Notes under the pieces: model-generated | The model's database searches: none | The model's input: the letters and a program-made list of their open reading frames with translations, nothing else | Told to the model about the DNA's origin: nothing | Part shown: piece by piece, positions 1 to 6,903 of the stretch | How positions within the stretch are numbered: the first letter of the stretch is position 1 | Layout: every line of letters begins with the position of its first letter | Position numbers and translations under genes: made by a program | Assembly: GCA_964436315.1 (NCBI GenBank) | Contig: CAYTCZ010000051.1 | Span: 1-26,768, forward strand | DNA from: CAYTCZ01 sp964436315 | GTDB taxonomy: Bacteria > Actinomycetota > Thermoleophilia > Gaiellales > Gaiellaceae | Length of the DNA: 26,768 bases | Direction of reading: 5' to 3'

Positions 1-1
1 C

Positions 2-103
2 GGCGCCCTGACGACGCTGGCGGCGGGATCCTTCGGCTTCGTCCCCTCGTACCTCGCTGTCCGAGCTAGGCCGCGATCGAAATGCTCTCGAGCTGCGGCT
101 TGA
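2..103 (+). CDS. Possible 3' end of an unidentified gene (partial)
   Basis: An open frame enters from the left edge and stops at 101-103. It reads as a mostly small and hydrophobic tail (GALTTLAAGSFGFVPSYL, then basic residues), which could be the end of a membrane protein. It would overlap the convergent monooxygenase gene by about 38 bases. A second frame also enters from the edge and stops at 67-69. Nothing else separates the two, so both the existence and the frame of this fragment are uncertain. Confidence 0.2.
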   Translation, partial: GALTTLAAGSFGFVPSYLAVRARPRSKCSRAAA

Positions 104-1124
104 CCTCGGTGATGAAGAGCTCGAGGGTGCTCGTCGCCTCCTCAAACGTCATATCACCAGACGGAATCTGGAACACGAGGTGGTCGGTCCGGCCGGACTC
201 GAGGATCTCGGCATGGCGTTCGGCAATCTGCTGCGGTGTGCCCGCCCCGGCCTTGATGGCCTCCTCATAGTGGGACAGGATATGGCGGAGCGGCCCGAGC
301 GCCGCTTCGCACTGTTCCGGCGGCAGCACCGTGTGGTCGTATGCGTGGACAGCGTGGGTGCGCCGGATGAGGCCTTCCATCCCGCGACGGGCGATGTCCT
401 GTGCCTCGGCTTCGTCCTCCGAGAGCGCGAGCACCAGAACGCACCCGACACGCGGCTTCGAGTTTGGGCCGTCAACCCGGGCCTCTTCGCCCTCGTGCTT
501 GTGCCAGGTTTCGACGTAGAGGTCGTACGTGTCCTGATCGATCACCCCGGGCCAGATTAGATTCATCCCGTGACGGCCGGCTGTGACCGCGCGACCCGGG
601 TACCAGAACGGAACGGGCTCCTGGATGGGCTTCAGCGGAAGCGGCATCGTCGGGAAGTCGTAGTACTTGCTGTTCTCGCTCGAGATCTCGCCGGTCGAGA
701 GCGCGTCGCTGATGATGCCAACGATGTCGATGAAGCGATCCGACGAGTCCGGCCACTCGCTGCCGAACCAGTAGTGCTCGATCGGCGCGACACCGCGACC
801 GACCCCGAAGTCGTAACGTCCACCCGTCAGCTGGTCGGTCACGCAGAGGTCTTCGATGACCCCGACAGGATGGTGGAGGGGCAGAAGCTTCACCATCGGG
901 CCCAGCCGAATGGTCTCTGTCACCTGCGAGGCGGCGGCAACGACCAGCTCCTGGTTGGGAGCTATACAGAGATCCGAGCCGTGGTGCTCTGCAAGGTAGT
1001 AACCAGCAAAGCCTCCCTGGTCGGCCATCTTGATGAGGTCGAGCCGATCCTGGAGGAGACGACGAGTCGGCGTCCCGGGGATGCCCTCGATGTGGTCGAA
1101 AATGCCGAACGTTGGTGTGGTCAC
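66..1124 (-). CDS. Luciferase-like flavin-dependent monooxygenase (LLM class)
   Basis: This 352-residue protein has the bacterial-luciferase-like TIM-barrel pattern. The N-terminal strand reads FGIFDHIEG. The LAEHH motif is near residues 44-48, the hydrophobic SQVTETIRLGP segment is near 66-76, and GGRYDFGVGRG is at about 101-111. Members use reduced FMN or F420 with O2 or an organic substrate in the cytoplasm; the substrate here cannot be read. The open frame extends 102 codons further upstream, but that part is arginine/serine-rich and antisense to the neighbour. The GTG at 1122-1124 begins the family-like sequence and has a GAAGGA ribosome site at 1135-1140. The gene follows the 1156-1932 gene by 31 bases on the same strand, so they are probably co-transcribed with the glycosylase gene. 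Confidence 0.88.
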   Translation of the reverse strand: MTTPTFGIFDHIEGIPGTPTRRLLQDRLDLIKMADQGGFAGYYLAEHHGSDLCIAPNQELVVAAASQVTETIRLGPMVKLLPLHHPVGVIEDLCVTDQLTGGRYDFGVGRGVAPIEHYWFGSEWPDSSDRFIDIVGIISDALSTGEISSENSKYYDFPTMPLPLKPIQEPVPFWYPGRAVTAGRHGMNLIWPGVIDQDTYDLYVETWHKHEGEEARVDGPNSKPRVGCVLVLALSEDEAEAQDIARRGMEGLIRRTHAVHAYDHTVLPPEQCEAALGPLRHILSHYEEAIKAGAGTPQQIAERHAEILESGRTDHLVFQIPSGDMTFEEATSTLELFITEVKPQLESISIAA

Positions 1125-1155
1125 AGGTGTATCTTCCTTCGCTGTATGGGCGGGG

Positions 1156-1932
1156 TCAGTGTTGGCGCGGAAGGTCGATTGCGCCGTCGATCCTCCGGGC
1201 CATGACGTAGCCGTGGTCGGCGCCCTGGATGCCGAACAGGTCTGCGATCTGGCGCACGAGGTCATGGGCAGGCGGGAGGGCTGCCGGGCTGCCGGCGGTT
1301 GTCGCGGTTCGGCGCACCTCGTCCGGGTCGGCCCCGGTGAGCCGTGCCATGAGTCTCGGGTTCGCCCCCAGGCCGATGACGTCGCCTGGCGGGAGCGGCC
1401 CGTAGTACTCGGGCACGGAGAGGTACTCATCGACGACTCGGCCGCGGTCGAGACCGATGTAGCGGACGACTTGCGTCTCCTCGACGGCCATGGTCAGGAC
1501 GAAGGCAGCGCCGCGGTTCGAGATCTCGGTTGCGAGCCGGCGGAGCATCTCGGGCTCTCGGTCGCAGAGCTCGTCGTAGACGCCCGTCCAGCCATCCCGC
1601 GGTGGGACGACGACGCTGCCTCTCGAGTTTCCGGGGAGCCGAGGGACAAACTGCCGCACTGCGTGAACCACGGCGTTCACGTCGTCTGTTTGTACGTGGA
1701 TCGAGCCGAATGATGATCGCCGCTCGTCGCCGAGGTGGAGCTCGAGAGCTTCGACTGGTGCCGTGAGAATGCGGGCGACCTCTGTGAAGCCTGCCCGTAG
1801 CCAGCCCTCGCCCGATTCATGGTCGGTCTCGACGACGACCTCCTCGGCGCCCTCCTCCTGTGCCGATTTCAGGATCCGTTTGAGAATCTCCTCGTTTGGC
1901 ACGTCTTCGACTTTGACTCTGTGTTGCGCCAC
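1156..1932 (-). CDS. Conserved-looking protein of unknown function
   Basis: This 258-residue soluble protein has normal coding character and no motif I can assign. Residues 25-60 (EEVVVETDHESGEGWLRAGF) vaguely resemble the end of a GNAT acetyltransferase fold, but no acetyl-CoA loop is visible. The rest is mixed alpha/beta with conserved-looking stretches such as PPRDGWTGVYDELCD and SVPEYYGPLPPGDVIGLGANP. The start is the GTG at 1930-1932. It lies inside the 3' end of the glycosylase frame, giving a 64-base same-strand overlap, so translation may be coupled. The luciferase-like gene begins 31 bases after its stop. A shared stress or detoxification role is possible from context only. Confidence 0.7.
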   Translation of the reverse strand: MAQHRVKVEDVPNEEILKRILKSAQEEGAEEVVVETDHESGEGWLRAGFTEVARILTAPVEALELHLGDERRSSFGSIHVQTDDVNAVVHAVRQFVPRLPGNSRGSVVVPPRDGWTGVYDELCDREPEMLRRLATEISNRGAAFVLTMAVEETQVVRYIGLDRGRVVDEYLSVPEYYGPLPPGDVIGLGANPRLMARLTGADPDEVRRTATTAGSPAALPPAHDLVRQIADLFGIQGADHGYVMARRIDGAIDLPRQH

Positions 1933-2762
1933 TTCTGGCTGAATAGCCTAAGTCCAACGAGCAGGTAGTGCGCCGTGAGGTTTCGATGAGGGGTGAAGCG
2001 TTCGCCGAACTCGCGCGTCGCGGGGATCGAAATCGGACGCTCATCCTGATAGAGGGTCGAGACTGCCTGGCGGAGTCCCAGATCACCTGCAGGCCAGACG
2101 TCGGGTCGGCCAAGATGACGAGCAAGAAACCACTCCGCCGTCCACGCGCCGATGCCCGGGAGTGCGGTCAGCGACGCCGCGACGTCCTCGTCGGGGAGCG
2201 CCGCGAGCGACTCAAAGTCGAGCTCGCTTCGGGCGAGGGCGAGGATGTAGTCGGCCTTCCGGCTCGAGAAGCCGACGTCTCTGAGCTCCGTATCGGAGAG
2301 TTCGGCGACTCGCTCTCGGCTCGGGAACTCGTACGCCTGATCGTGGCTTCGCCCGAAGCGCTTGATCAGGCGTGCTCTGATCGCCGTCGAGGCATGGAGG
2401 GAGACCTGCTGCGCCGAGATGGAGGTCACGAGCATCTCGAACGGGTCGGGAATGAGGGCTGGCCGAAGCCCATGGAGCTTCTTTACGAGGTCAGCGAGCA
2501 TCGAGTCGGTCTCGCGCGCGAACTCCCCGAAGGCGACCAGGTCGAAGGGGCCTCCGAGGTAGCGCCGCACCGGCTCGGCGAGCTCGGGCTTCCCCGGGTC
2601 GACGTCGACGCCCGTGCCGCGCTCCTCGAGACGTACTTCGCGTCCTGCCAGCACGCGGTGGAGCGCCGAATCCTGCCAGGCATTGGCCGGGTCCTCACCG
2701 AACCTCCGAAATCGCTCGGTCGTAAGAGAGAAATCGAAGGGCGCCGGGAGTGAGAGGAACAC
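1869..2762 (-). CDS. DNA-3-methyladenine glycosylase II family protein (AlkA-like, HhH-GPD)
   Basis: This 297-residue base-excision-repair glycosylase would remove alkylated bases. Residues 1-80 match the AlkA N-terminal domain layout. The HhH-GPD domain follows: SISAQQVS at 114-121, helix-hairpin-helix LPGIGAWTAEW at 201-211, and the catalytic aspartate D227 in PAGDLGL. The fold should finish near residue 272 (HYLLVGLR). The last 25 residues are polar, run into the next gene and look unlike the family. This tail may be dispensable, or a frame error may hide an earlier stop. The GTG start at 2760-2762 lies six bases after a TAGCCT box, consistent with a leaderless message. It leads the minus-strand run of three genes. 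Confidence 0.86.
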   Translation of the reverse strand: MFLSLPAPFDFSLTTERFRRFGEDPANAWQDSALHRVLAGREVRLEERGTGVDVDPGKPELAEPVRRYLGGPFDLVAFGEFARETDSMLADLVKKLHGLRPALIPDPFEMLVTSISAQQVSLHASTAIRARLIKRFGRSHDQAYEFPSRERVAELSDTELRDVGFSSRKADYILALARSELDFESLAALPDEDVAASLTALPGIGAWTAEWFLARHLGRPDVWPAGDLGLRQAVSTLYQDERPISIPATREFGERFTPHRNLTAHYLLVGLRLFSQKWRNTESKSKTCQTRRFSNGS

Positions 2763-2768
2763 CGCCGG

Positions 2769-2774
2769 AGGCTA
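2769..2774 (-). promoter_or_regulatory. -10 box (TAGCCT), probable leaderless promoter of the AlkA-like gene
   Basis: On the minus strand TAGCCT is followed by six bases and then the GTG start at 2762. This places the expected transcription start on or next to the start codon. No Shine-Dalgarno sequence precedes the GTG. No convincing -35 element is seen. Confidence 0.5.
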
Positions 2775-2890
2775 CCGTCCAACGAGCTCCACCGGCATCG
2801 GTCAAACGTCCGCAGGCTCGTCGTAGGCCGGAAGAAGACGGCGCGCGTCGACGAGTCGATCGGAGGACGTCTGGGCCGGGTCTGGTCAGG

Positions 2891-2913
2891 AGACTCTAAA
2901 CCGGTCAGAGTCT
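2891..2913. repeat. Inverted repeat between divergent genes
   Basis: AGACTCT at 2891-2897 and AGAGTCT at 2907-2913 are perfect 7-base arms around a 9-base loop. They lie in the 203-base region between the divergent AlkA-like gene and the gene at 2966. This could be an operator for either gene. No T-tract follows, so a terminator is less likely. The rest of this spacer shows only the AlkA -10 box and the ribosome site of the next gene. Confidence 0.35.
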
Positions 2914-2965
2914 TCACGCCTTAGGCGTCGAGCGAGCTCGTCGCCGCACACCAGGGAGGACAGCG

Positions 2966-3133
2966 ATGTCGCACAAGGGGAAGACGCAGATAACGATCAT
3001 CTTCACCGCCACCCCCGACCTCGTGGAGGAGGGCGACCGGCTCTTCGAGAGCCACCAACATCGTGAAGGGGCCCGAGCTCTCCAATCCGCTCTATCCCTC
3101 GTCCGAGCCGACGGGCAACACGAGCTACGTGCT
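2966..3133 (+). pseudogene. 5' part of a small unknown gene, frame-broken and cut by the assembly gap
   Basis: An ATG with a strong ribosome site (GGGAGGA at 2954-2960) starts a protein-like reading: MSHKGKTQITIIFTATPDLV, then about ten more residues to FESH. From about 3051 that frame becomes unlike protein. The +1 frame instead gives a very protein-like stretch, NIVKGPELSNPLYPSSEP followed by TGNTSYVL, running straight into the Ns at 3134. I infer one gene of about 100-130 residues whose middle has lost bases, either by real mutation or by misassembly beside the gap. The N-terminal pattern could suit a small alpha/beta-barrel dimer protein, but I do not recognise the family. The 3' end lies in or beyond the gap; a stop at 3255-3257 is one candidate, but the true gap length is unknown. 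Confidence 0.55.
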
Positions 3134-3233
3134 NNNNNNNNNNNNNNNNNNNNNNNNNNNNNNNNNNNNNNNNNNNNNNNNNNNNNNNNNNNNNNNNNNN
3201 NNNNNNNNNNNNNNNNNNNNNNNNNNNNNNNNN
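3134..3233. other. Assembly gap (100 N)
   Basis: Exactly 100 undetermined bases occur here, a common placeholder for a gap of unknown length. Reading frames that cross it are meaningless. The flanking gene sequence on the left is also frame-broken. Confidence 0.99.
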
Positions 3234-3316
3234 TTGGGGACCTCTGTCGAGCGGTAAACGATTCGGCAAGTCGCTGTAACGACTTCGTGAGGGGCGGCGA
3301 GCGCGTCCCAAGATCT

Positions 3317-3340
3317 GGGATCCAGATCGCGCTGGATCCC
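3317..3340. terminator. Perfect 9-bp hairpin between convergent gene ends
   Basis: GGGATCCAG at 3317-3325 and CTGGATCCC at 3332-3340 are perfect arms around a 6-base loop. The hairpin sits five bases beyond the stop of the minus-strand phosphatase gene and downstream of the gap-broken plus-strand gene. No T-run follows on either strand, so a classical intrinsic terminator is not shown. A smaller perfect repeat, AAGTCG/CGACTT, lies at 3268-3285. Confidence 0.4.
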
Positions 3341-3344
3341 GCGG

Positions 3345-3995
3345 CTAGCGGCGTTGAAGTTCGCGAGACACGACGTGGAAATCCTCGAATGGAACGAAAT
3401 CGACGCCGCGTTCCGAGAGATACGTGGCGAGGCCCCTTCGTGCGAAAGCGAGATCGGCGAACTCGGCAGCACAACGATCGCTGTAGCCGTCTCCGATATA
3501 GACGAGCTCACTGTCGCCGGCGAGCCGTGTCACGGTCGCGCGCTTGCAGGCTTGACCGCAGGTGTCGCACACCGACTCATCGAAAAACTCGATCTTCCAC
3601 CCGTCAGGATCTGGATCAACTCGATTCGAGATGATCTCGAGACCATCTATTCCCTGACGCGCGAGTACCGGTTCGATCAGTTCACGAAATCCCGACGAAA
3701 CGACGACGAGGCGCCAGCCCTTCTCTCGAGCAACCTCGACAAACTCTGAAAAACCAGGGCGGATGCGAATGTTCTCGAAAACCCACTCCAGAACCTCGTC
3801 GAGCGGCGCCTTCACTGGCTCGAACTCGCGCGTGAGCACCTCGTTCAACGTCAGCCTCTGCTCGTCGAGAGCTTCATCGGCCTCGGCGTAGATCCACGGG
3901 TCGCCGAAGCGCTCCGAGATCTGATCGAGGACGTCGAAGTCGGTGATCGTTCCGTCGAAGTCAACGGCGATGACGCGGTTTCGCGGTTGCTGCAT
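3345..3995 (-). CDS. HAD-superfamily phosphatase (subfamily IB, MtnX/SerB-like)
   Basis: This 216-residue cytoplasmic phosphatase carries the full HAD motif set. Motif I is DFDGTITD with nucleophile D12 and acid/base D14. Motif II is VVSSGF around 99-103, K151 follows the cysteine motif, and motif IV is IGDGYSD at 167-173. A cysteine cluster, C143-x2-C146-x3-C150, precedes the motif III lysine, as in MtnX-like phosphatases of methionine salvage. The substrate is not decided: no other methionine-salvage gene is nearby, and phosphoserine-type substrates are possible. The ATG at 3993-3995 follows a TAGACT box by eight bases, suggesting a leaderless transcript. The gene diverges from the small gene at 4075. 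Confidence 0.85.
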   Translation of the reverse strand: MQQPRNRVIAVDFDGTITDFDVLDQISERFGDPWIYAEADEALDEQRLTLNEVLTREFEPVKAPLDEVLEWVFENIRIRPGFSEFVEVAREKGWRLVVVSSGFRELIEPVLARQGIDGLEIISNRVDPDPDGWKIEFFDESVCDTCGQACKRATVTRLAGDSELVYIGDGYSDRCAAEFADLAFARRGLATYLSERGVDFVPFEDFHVVSRELQRR

Positions 3996-4003
3996 GGCGC
4001 CCG

Positions 4004-4009
4004 AGTCTA
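4004..4009 (-). promoter_or_regulatory. -10 box (TAGACT), probable leaderless promoter of the HAD phosphatase gene
   Basis: TAGACT on the minus strand is separated by eight bases from the ATG at 3995. No ribosome site lies between. It is arranged back to back with the plus-strand box at 4060-4065. Confidence 0.55.
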
Positions 4010-4059
4010 CTCGTCACGTTTCAGATGCCGATAGCCGCGCTGACCGCACCTCGACGGGG

Positions 4060-4065
4060 TAGAGT
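4060..4065 (+). promoter_or_regulatory. -10 box (TAGAGT), probable leaderless promoter of the gene at 4075
   Basis: TAGAGT is followed by nine bases and then the ATG at 4075. There is no purine-rich ribosome site in between. This would drive the small gene and the coupled enoyl reductase gene. Confidence 0.5.
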
Positions 4066-4074
4066 CCGCCGCGC

Positions 4075-4368
4075 ATGACTCACGAGAAATCGACGCGTGA
4101 GGCGATCGACGAGCTGGTCGGCCCGGCGACGCCGCAGTTCGCGTATCAGCTTCGAGCTCGGGTGTGGGCCCTGATCCGTGATCTTCCCGAGGACGATGAG
4201 AATCGCAAGTACGGCGAGGAACAGATGGACCTCCTCGACCGACTTGGCCATGCCAGCTCGAAGGCTGAGGAGGGTCCTCGTGAACCGTCTGACCGCCCCG
4301 GTTGGATCTCGCTCCCGAGCCATGCGCCGGCGTCGGATCCCCTCCCACGCCGGTCCGAGACCACTTGA
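4075..4368 (+). CDS. Small unknown protein translationally coupled to the FabL-like gene
   Basis: This 97-residue protein has a charged, helical N-terminal two thirds; REAIDELVGPATPQFAYQL begins near residue 8, then RARVWALIRDLPEDDENRKY. The tail is proline- and serine-rich and probably disordered. I recognise no family. Its stop TGA at 4366-4368 overlaps the TTG start of the next gene in the sequence TTGA, so ribosomes finishing this gene can start the reductase. The ATG start fits the leaderless box at 4060-4065. It could be a small partner or simply a leader that sets expression of the reductase; the sequence does not decide. Confidence 0.65.
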   Translation: MTHEKSTREAIDELVGPATPQFAYQLRARVWALIRDLPEDDENRKYGEEQMDLLDRLGHASSKAEEGPREPSDRPGWISLPSHAPASDPLPRRSETT

Positions 4369-5108
4369 TCGAATTCAGCGGCAAGTCGGTCCTCGTCACG
4401 GGCGGTTCGCGCGGGATCGGTAAGGGAATCGCCCTGCGGTTCGCCGAGCTCGGCGCGGCCCGCGTTGCCATCGGCTATCTCAGAAATGACACTGCCGCGG
4501 AGCAGGCGGCAGAGGAGCTCAGACAACTTGGAGCGGAGCCCGTGCTGGTCCGCGGGAATCTGGGTGATCCCGAGAAGGTGCTCACACTGATCGGCGGCCT
4601 CGGCTCGCTCGACGTGATCGTCTCGAATGCTGCGACGGGCGTGATCCGCCCTGCGCTCGAACTCGAAGAGCGCCACTGGGACTGGACGATGAACGCAAAC
4701 GCTCGGGCGCTCCTCACGCTGACCCGGGCGGCTGTCGATTCGATGCCGGAAGGCGCAGCAATCGTGGCTATCTCGAGCCAGGGCTCGCAACGCGTGCTGG
4801 ACGACTACGTGCTCGTTGGAGTGTCCAAGGCAGCGCTCGAGACCCTGGTTCGGTACCTTGCGGTTGAGCTCGCCCCGCGTGGAATCAGGGTCAACGCAGT
4901 GTCTGCCGGACTCGTCGAGACCGGTGCCCTCGACTACTTCGACCAACGCGACGAGATGCTCGAGCAGATGCGCGAGAAGACACCTGCGGGGCGCCTGGTG
5001 GAGCCACGGGATGTCGCCGACGCCGTCTGTTTCCTCGCCTCTCCGGCTGCAGCCATGATGCGGGGACAGACGATCGTGGTGGACGGCGGCTACTCGCTGC
5101 TCGCGTAG
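4365..5108 (+). CDS. fabL: Enoyl-[acyl-carrier-protein] reductase, FabL-like (short-chain dehydrogenase family)
   Basis: This 247-residue Rossmann-fold protein would reduce trans-2-enoyl-ACP with NADPH in fatty-acid elongation. The cofactor loop is TGGSRGIG at 12-19 and NAAT is at 88-91. The segment RPALELEERHWDWTMN and the end RGQTIVVDGG closely resemble Bacillus FabL as I remember it. The key sign is the catalytic spacing: Y148-x6-K155 (YVLVGVSK), typical of enoyl-ACP reductases, and not the Y-x3-K of ordinary SDR/FabG enzymes. The TTG start at 4365 gives a family-length protein and overlaps the stop of the upstream gene; a longer frame from 4302 adds an unlikely proline-rich extension. No other fatty-acid synthesis gene is in view, so its in vivo role is inferred. 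Confidence 0.85.
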   Translation: MIEFSGKSVLVTGGSRGIGKGIALRFAELGAARVAIGYLRNDTAAEQAAEELRQLGAEPVLVRGNLGDPEKVLTLIGGLGSLDVIVSNAATGVIRPALELEERHWDWTMNANARALLTLTRAAVDSMPEGAAIVAISSQGSQRVLDDYVLVGVSKAALETLVRYLAVELAPRGIRVNAVSAGLVETGALDYFDQRDEMLEQMREKTPAGRLVEPRDVADAVCFLASPAAAMMRGQTIVVDGGYSLLA

Positions 5109-5297
5109 AGCGTCACGTCCGGACGGCGAGCGGATTGAAGTCGGTGTCCACGTCGAGACGTCGACTCCGTCGGCGCGCTTGAGGTAGCCAACGACGCCGT
5201 GGACGCCACGAACCCACTGCCATGTCACGGGGTTACGCCGCCGGATCTAACACCGGCTTGAGACACGGCCCGGAGGCGAATCGATCTGCGCGACGCC
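5109..5297. other. Intergenic stretch between convergent genes
   Basis: This 189-base stretch lies between the reductase stop and the 3' end of the minus-strand gene at 5298. It holds a weak inverted repeat (GCCGG at 5240-5244, CCGGC at 5253-5257). On the minus strand from 5228 a protein-like reading begins (MTWQWVRGVHGVVGYLKRAD). It has no early stop and continues antisense into the reductase gene. It may be a decayed gene remnant; I do not call it as a gene. Confidence 0.3.
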
Positions 5298-5588
5298 CTA
5301 GTTCTCGCGCATGAAGCCTTGGCGGGCTGCCGAGACGAGGGCAACCGCCTCGGGAAAGAGCACCCTCATCGCGTCACGGAGGGCGAGAGCTTGTTCGTCC
5401 GGCGTTCCGCTGACGTCGACGCGTCGAAGTGCCGCGCCGGTCAACTCGACGGCCGTATTGAGAGTCAGCGTTGCGAACTGCTCCCGCTGCGATTCCTGAA
5501 CGGCCTCGGCCTGGCGTTCGGCGAACTCTCTGAGATTCCTCATCAGGTCGTCCGGGTCGCCGCCAAGGGGAAATCCGAAACCCTCCAT
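5298..5588 (-). CDS. Small helical protein of unknown function
   Basis: This 96-residue acidic protein starts with MEGFGFPLGGDPDDLMRNLR and continues as long amphipathic helices rich in Ala, Glu and Gln, ending with AARQGFMREN. It has no signal peptide or membrane segment and I do not recognise a family. The ATG at 5586-5588 has a good ribosome site (AAAGGA at 5593-5598 on the minus strand, four bases away). The gene diverges from the ferritin gene across 46 bases, so the two promoters share that gap. A role linked to ferritin is only suggested by position. Confidence 0.65.
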   Translation of the reverse strand: MEGFGFPLGGDPDDLMRNLREFAERQAEAVQESQREQFATLTLNTAVELTGAALRRVDVSGTPDEQALALRDAMRVLFPEAVALVSAARQGFMREN

Positions 5589-5620
5589 CTCGTCCTTTCT
5601 GTCAGTCCTGCTTCCCTGGA

Positions 5621-5626
5621 TAATCT
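5621..5626 (+). promoter_or_regulatory. -10 box (TAATCT), probable leaderless promoter of ferritin
   Basis: TAATCT lies eight bases before the ATG at 5635, with no ribosome site between them. No obvious iron-regulator palindrome is seen in the 46-base divergent spacer. Confidence 0.5.
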
Positions 5627-5634
5627 ACGGCCTC

Positions 5635-6165
5635 ATGACTGACTCGCGCTTTCTCCAGCAGCTGAACCAACAGATCGCCTACGAGTTCGGCGCGTCGCAG
5701 CAATACATCGCGATCGCCGTCTACTTTGACGCGGAGACGCTCCCCCAGCTCGCCGGGCGCTTCTACCAGCAGGCTCTCGAAGAGCGGAATCACGCGATGA
5801 TGCTCGTTCAGTACCTGCTCGACACCGACGCTCCCGTCGAGATTCCCGCGGTCGAGAAACCTCTCAGCGAGTTCGGCGACGCCACTGAGCCGGTTCAGCT
5901 CGCACTCGACCAGGAGAAGCGCGTGAGCGACCAGATTGCCGAACTCTCGCGGCTTGCTCGTGAAGAGGGCGACTTCCAGGGCGAGCAGTTCATGCAGTGG
6001 TTCCTGAAGGAGCAAGTCGAGGAGGTCTCCTGGACATCGGACCTCCTCCGCGTAATCGAGCGTGCGGGAGACAACCTGCTCCTCGTCGAGGAGTTCTTGT
6101 CCCGCGAGGAAGCGGACGAGGCCGAGGATCCCACCGCACCCCCCGCTGCCGGCGGCGCCCTCTAG
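5635..6165 (+). CDS. Non-haem ferritin
   Basis: This 176-residue four-helix-bundle iron-storage protein oxidises Fe(II) and stores it as a ferric core in a 24-subunit shell. The ferroxidase residues sit at the same numbers as in E. coli FtnA: E17 (IAYEFGASQQY), E50 and H53 (LEERNHAMM), E94 (LDQEKR), and Q127 with E129/E130 (KEQVEE). W122 and the EEVSW segment also fit. No bacterioferritin haem-binding methionine was sought beyond this, and the FtnA-type pattern fits best. The C-terminal tail of about 20 residues is acidic then Pro/Ala-rich, longer than usual. The ATG follows a TAATCT box by eight bases. The gene is probably monocistronic. Confidence 0.93.
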   Translation: MTDSRFLQQLNQQIAYEFGASQQYIAIAVYFDAETLPQLAGRFYQQALEERNHAMMLVQYLLDTDAPVEIPAVEKPLSEFGDATEPVQLALDQEKRVSDQIAELSRLAREEGDFQGEQFMQWFLKEQVEEVSWTSDLLRVIERAGDNLLLVEEFLSREEADEAEDPTAPPAAGGAL

Positions 6166-6296
6166 CGCTCGAGGCCGCGAAGCTTCCTCGGGTGACTGGG
6201 GCGACGGTCGCAAGAGAGACAAAGCCGAGACGGCTCGAGGGTACGGTTGGGTACGGCGAGAAGTCGAGGCTGCAAAATCTCGCTGCGAGCGTCGTC

Positions 6297-6353
6297 AGGG
6301 CGCGGCGGAGGGCGGCTTCGCCGCCCGAGAGCGCGCCCGCCCAGTCAGGCGAG
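6297..6353. repeat. 57-bp dispersed repeat, copy A, with hairpin
   Basis: This 57-base element aligns without gaps to 25852-25908 with 46 identities. It contains a 7-bp stem with a TTC loop (6310-6326), an invariant CTTCGC core and a GAGAGC...CCCG tail ending in AGGCGAG. It lies in the gap after ferritin and its end covers the last codons and stop of the minus-strand gene at 6345. The rest of the 6166-6296 spacer shows only a short direct repeat of GGGTACGG near 6239. Confidence 0.75.
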
Positions 6354-6896
6354 TGGGATCTTGTAGTTTCGCTCGACCTCGCGAGCCAACTCCTCAGCGG
6401 CAGGCAGAGCTGACTTCATCGCCTGTGCGAACGGGGAACCGGTCATCTCGCCGAGGGCGCGCTCGAGCTCGTGGGCAGCCGCGCCGATCGCGTCGAGGTA
6501 GGGTACGCTCGCGACCCGGGGCTCCGGCTGGAGAGACTGCTCGAGTGCCTCGGCGGCGCGCTCGGCCTCTCCAATGCCCTCGGGGTTCTCGGTTTGCCGA
6601 AGGTGTGCCAACTGTGCACGCAACTCAGGGAGATCTCCCCCACCGGCGCTCTCCTCGGCCAGTTCGCACATCGCCGTGATCGAGACCGCTTCGCGAACCA
6701 GCGAGCGATCTCCGACCGGCCGTCGCTCCGAGTCCAGTGCGAGCCAAGCCCTGCCGTCGTTCCCTTCGAAGCAACAGAGGTAGATCCGCAGCCCTTCGGA
6801 GGGTTCTGACGGGAGCACCCCGCTGACCGTTTCGCCGGCGACTGCATGCGCCGTCGCAGCATCAAATGCTTCACGGACCTCGTCCTCGAGCGCCAC
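6345..6896 (-). CDS. Helical protein of unknown function
   Basis: This roughly 183-residue acidic, Ala/Glu-rich soluble protein is not a family I recognise. A short beta-like stretch (GLRIYLCCFEGNDGRAWLAL) near residue 34 is followed by helices to the end (EVERNYKIPLA). The open frame extends far upstream, but beyond 6896 it is antisense to the methyltransferase and unlike protein. The GTG at 6894-6896 is chosen because protein-like sequence starts there and a TATTGT box lies seven bases upstream. It diverges from the UbiE/MenG gene with overlapping promoter space (28 bases between starts). The stop falls inside repeat copy A. Confidence 0.65.
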   Translation of the reverse strand: MALEDEVREAFDAATAHAVAGETVSGVLPSEPSEGLRIYLCCFEGNDGRAWLALDSERRPVGDRSLVREAVSITAMCELAEESAGGGDLPELRAQLAHLRQTENPEGIGEAERAAEALEQSLQPEPRVASVPYLDAIGAAAHELERALGEMTGSPFAQAMKSALPAAEELAREVERNYKIPLA

Positions 6897-6903
6897 GAGC
6901 GCA

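Noticed and set aside
570..1205. 211-residue plus-strand open frame
   Set aside because: Antisense to the luciferase-like monooxygenase, which has clear family motifs.
1968..2753. 261-residue plus-strand open frame
   Set aside because: Antisense to the AlkA-like gene, very Arg/Glu-rich, and without a ribosome site or family motif.
3063..3257. Open frames crossing the run of N
   Set aside because: The gap length is unknown, so frame continuity across it has no meaning.
4146..5228. Long minus-strand open frame opposite the FabL-like gene
   Set aside because: It is Arg/His/Asp-rich and lies antisense to a well-supported enzyme; only its first 20-30 codons look protein-like.
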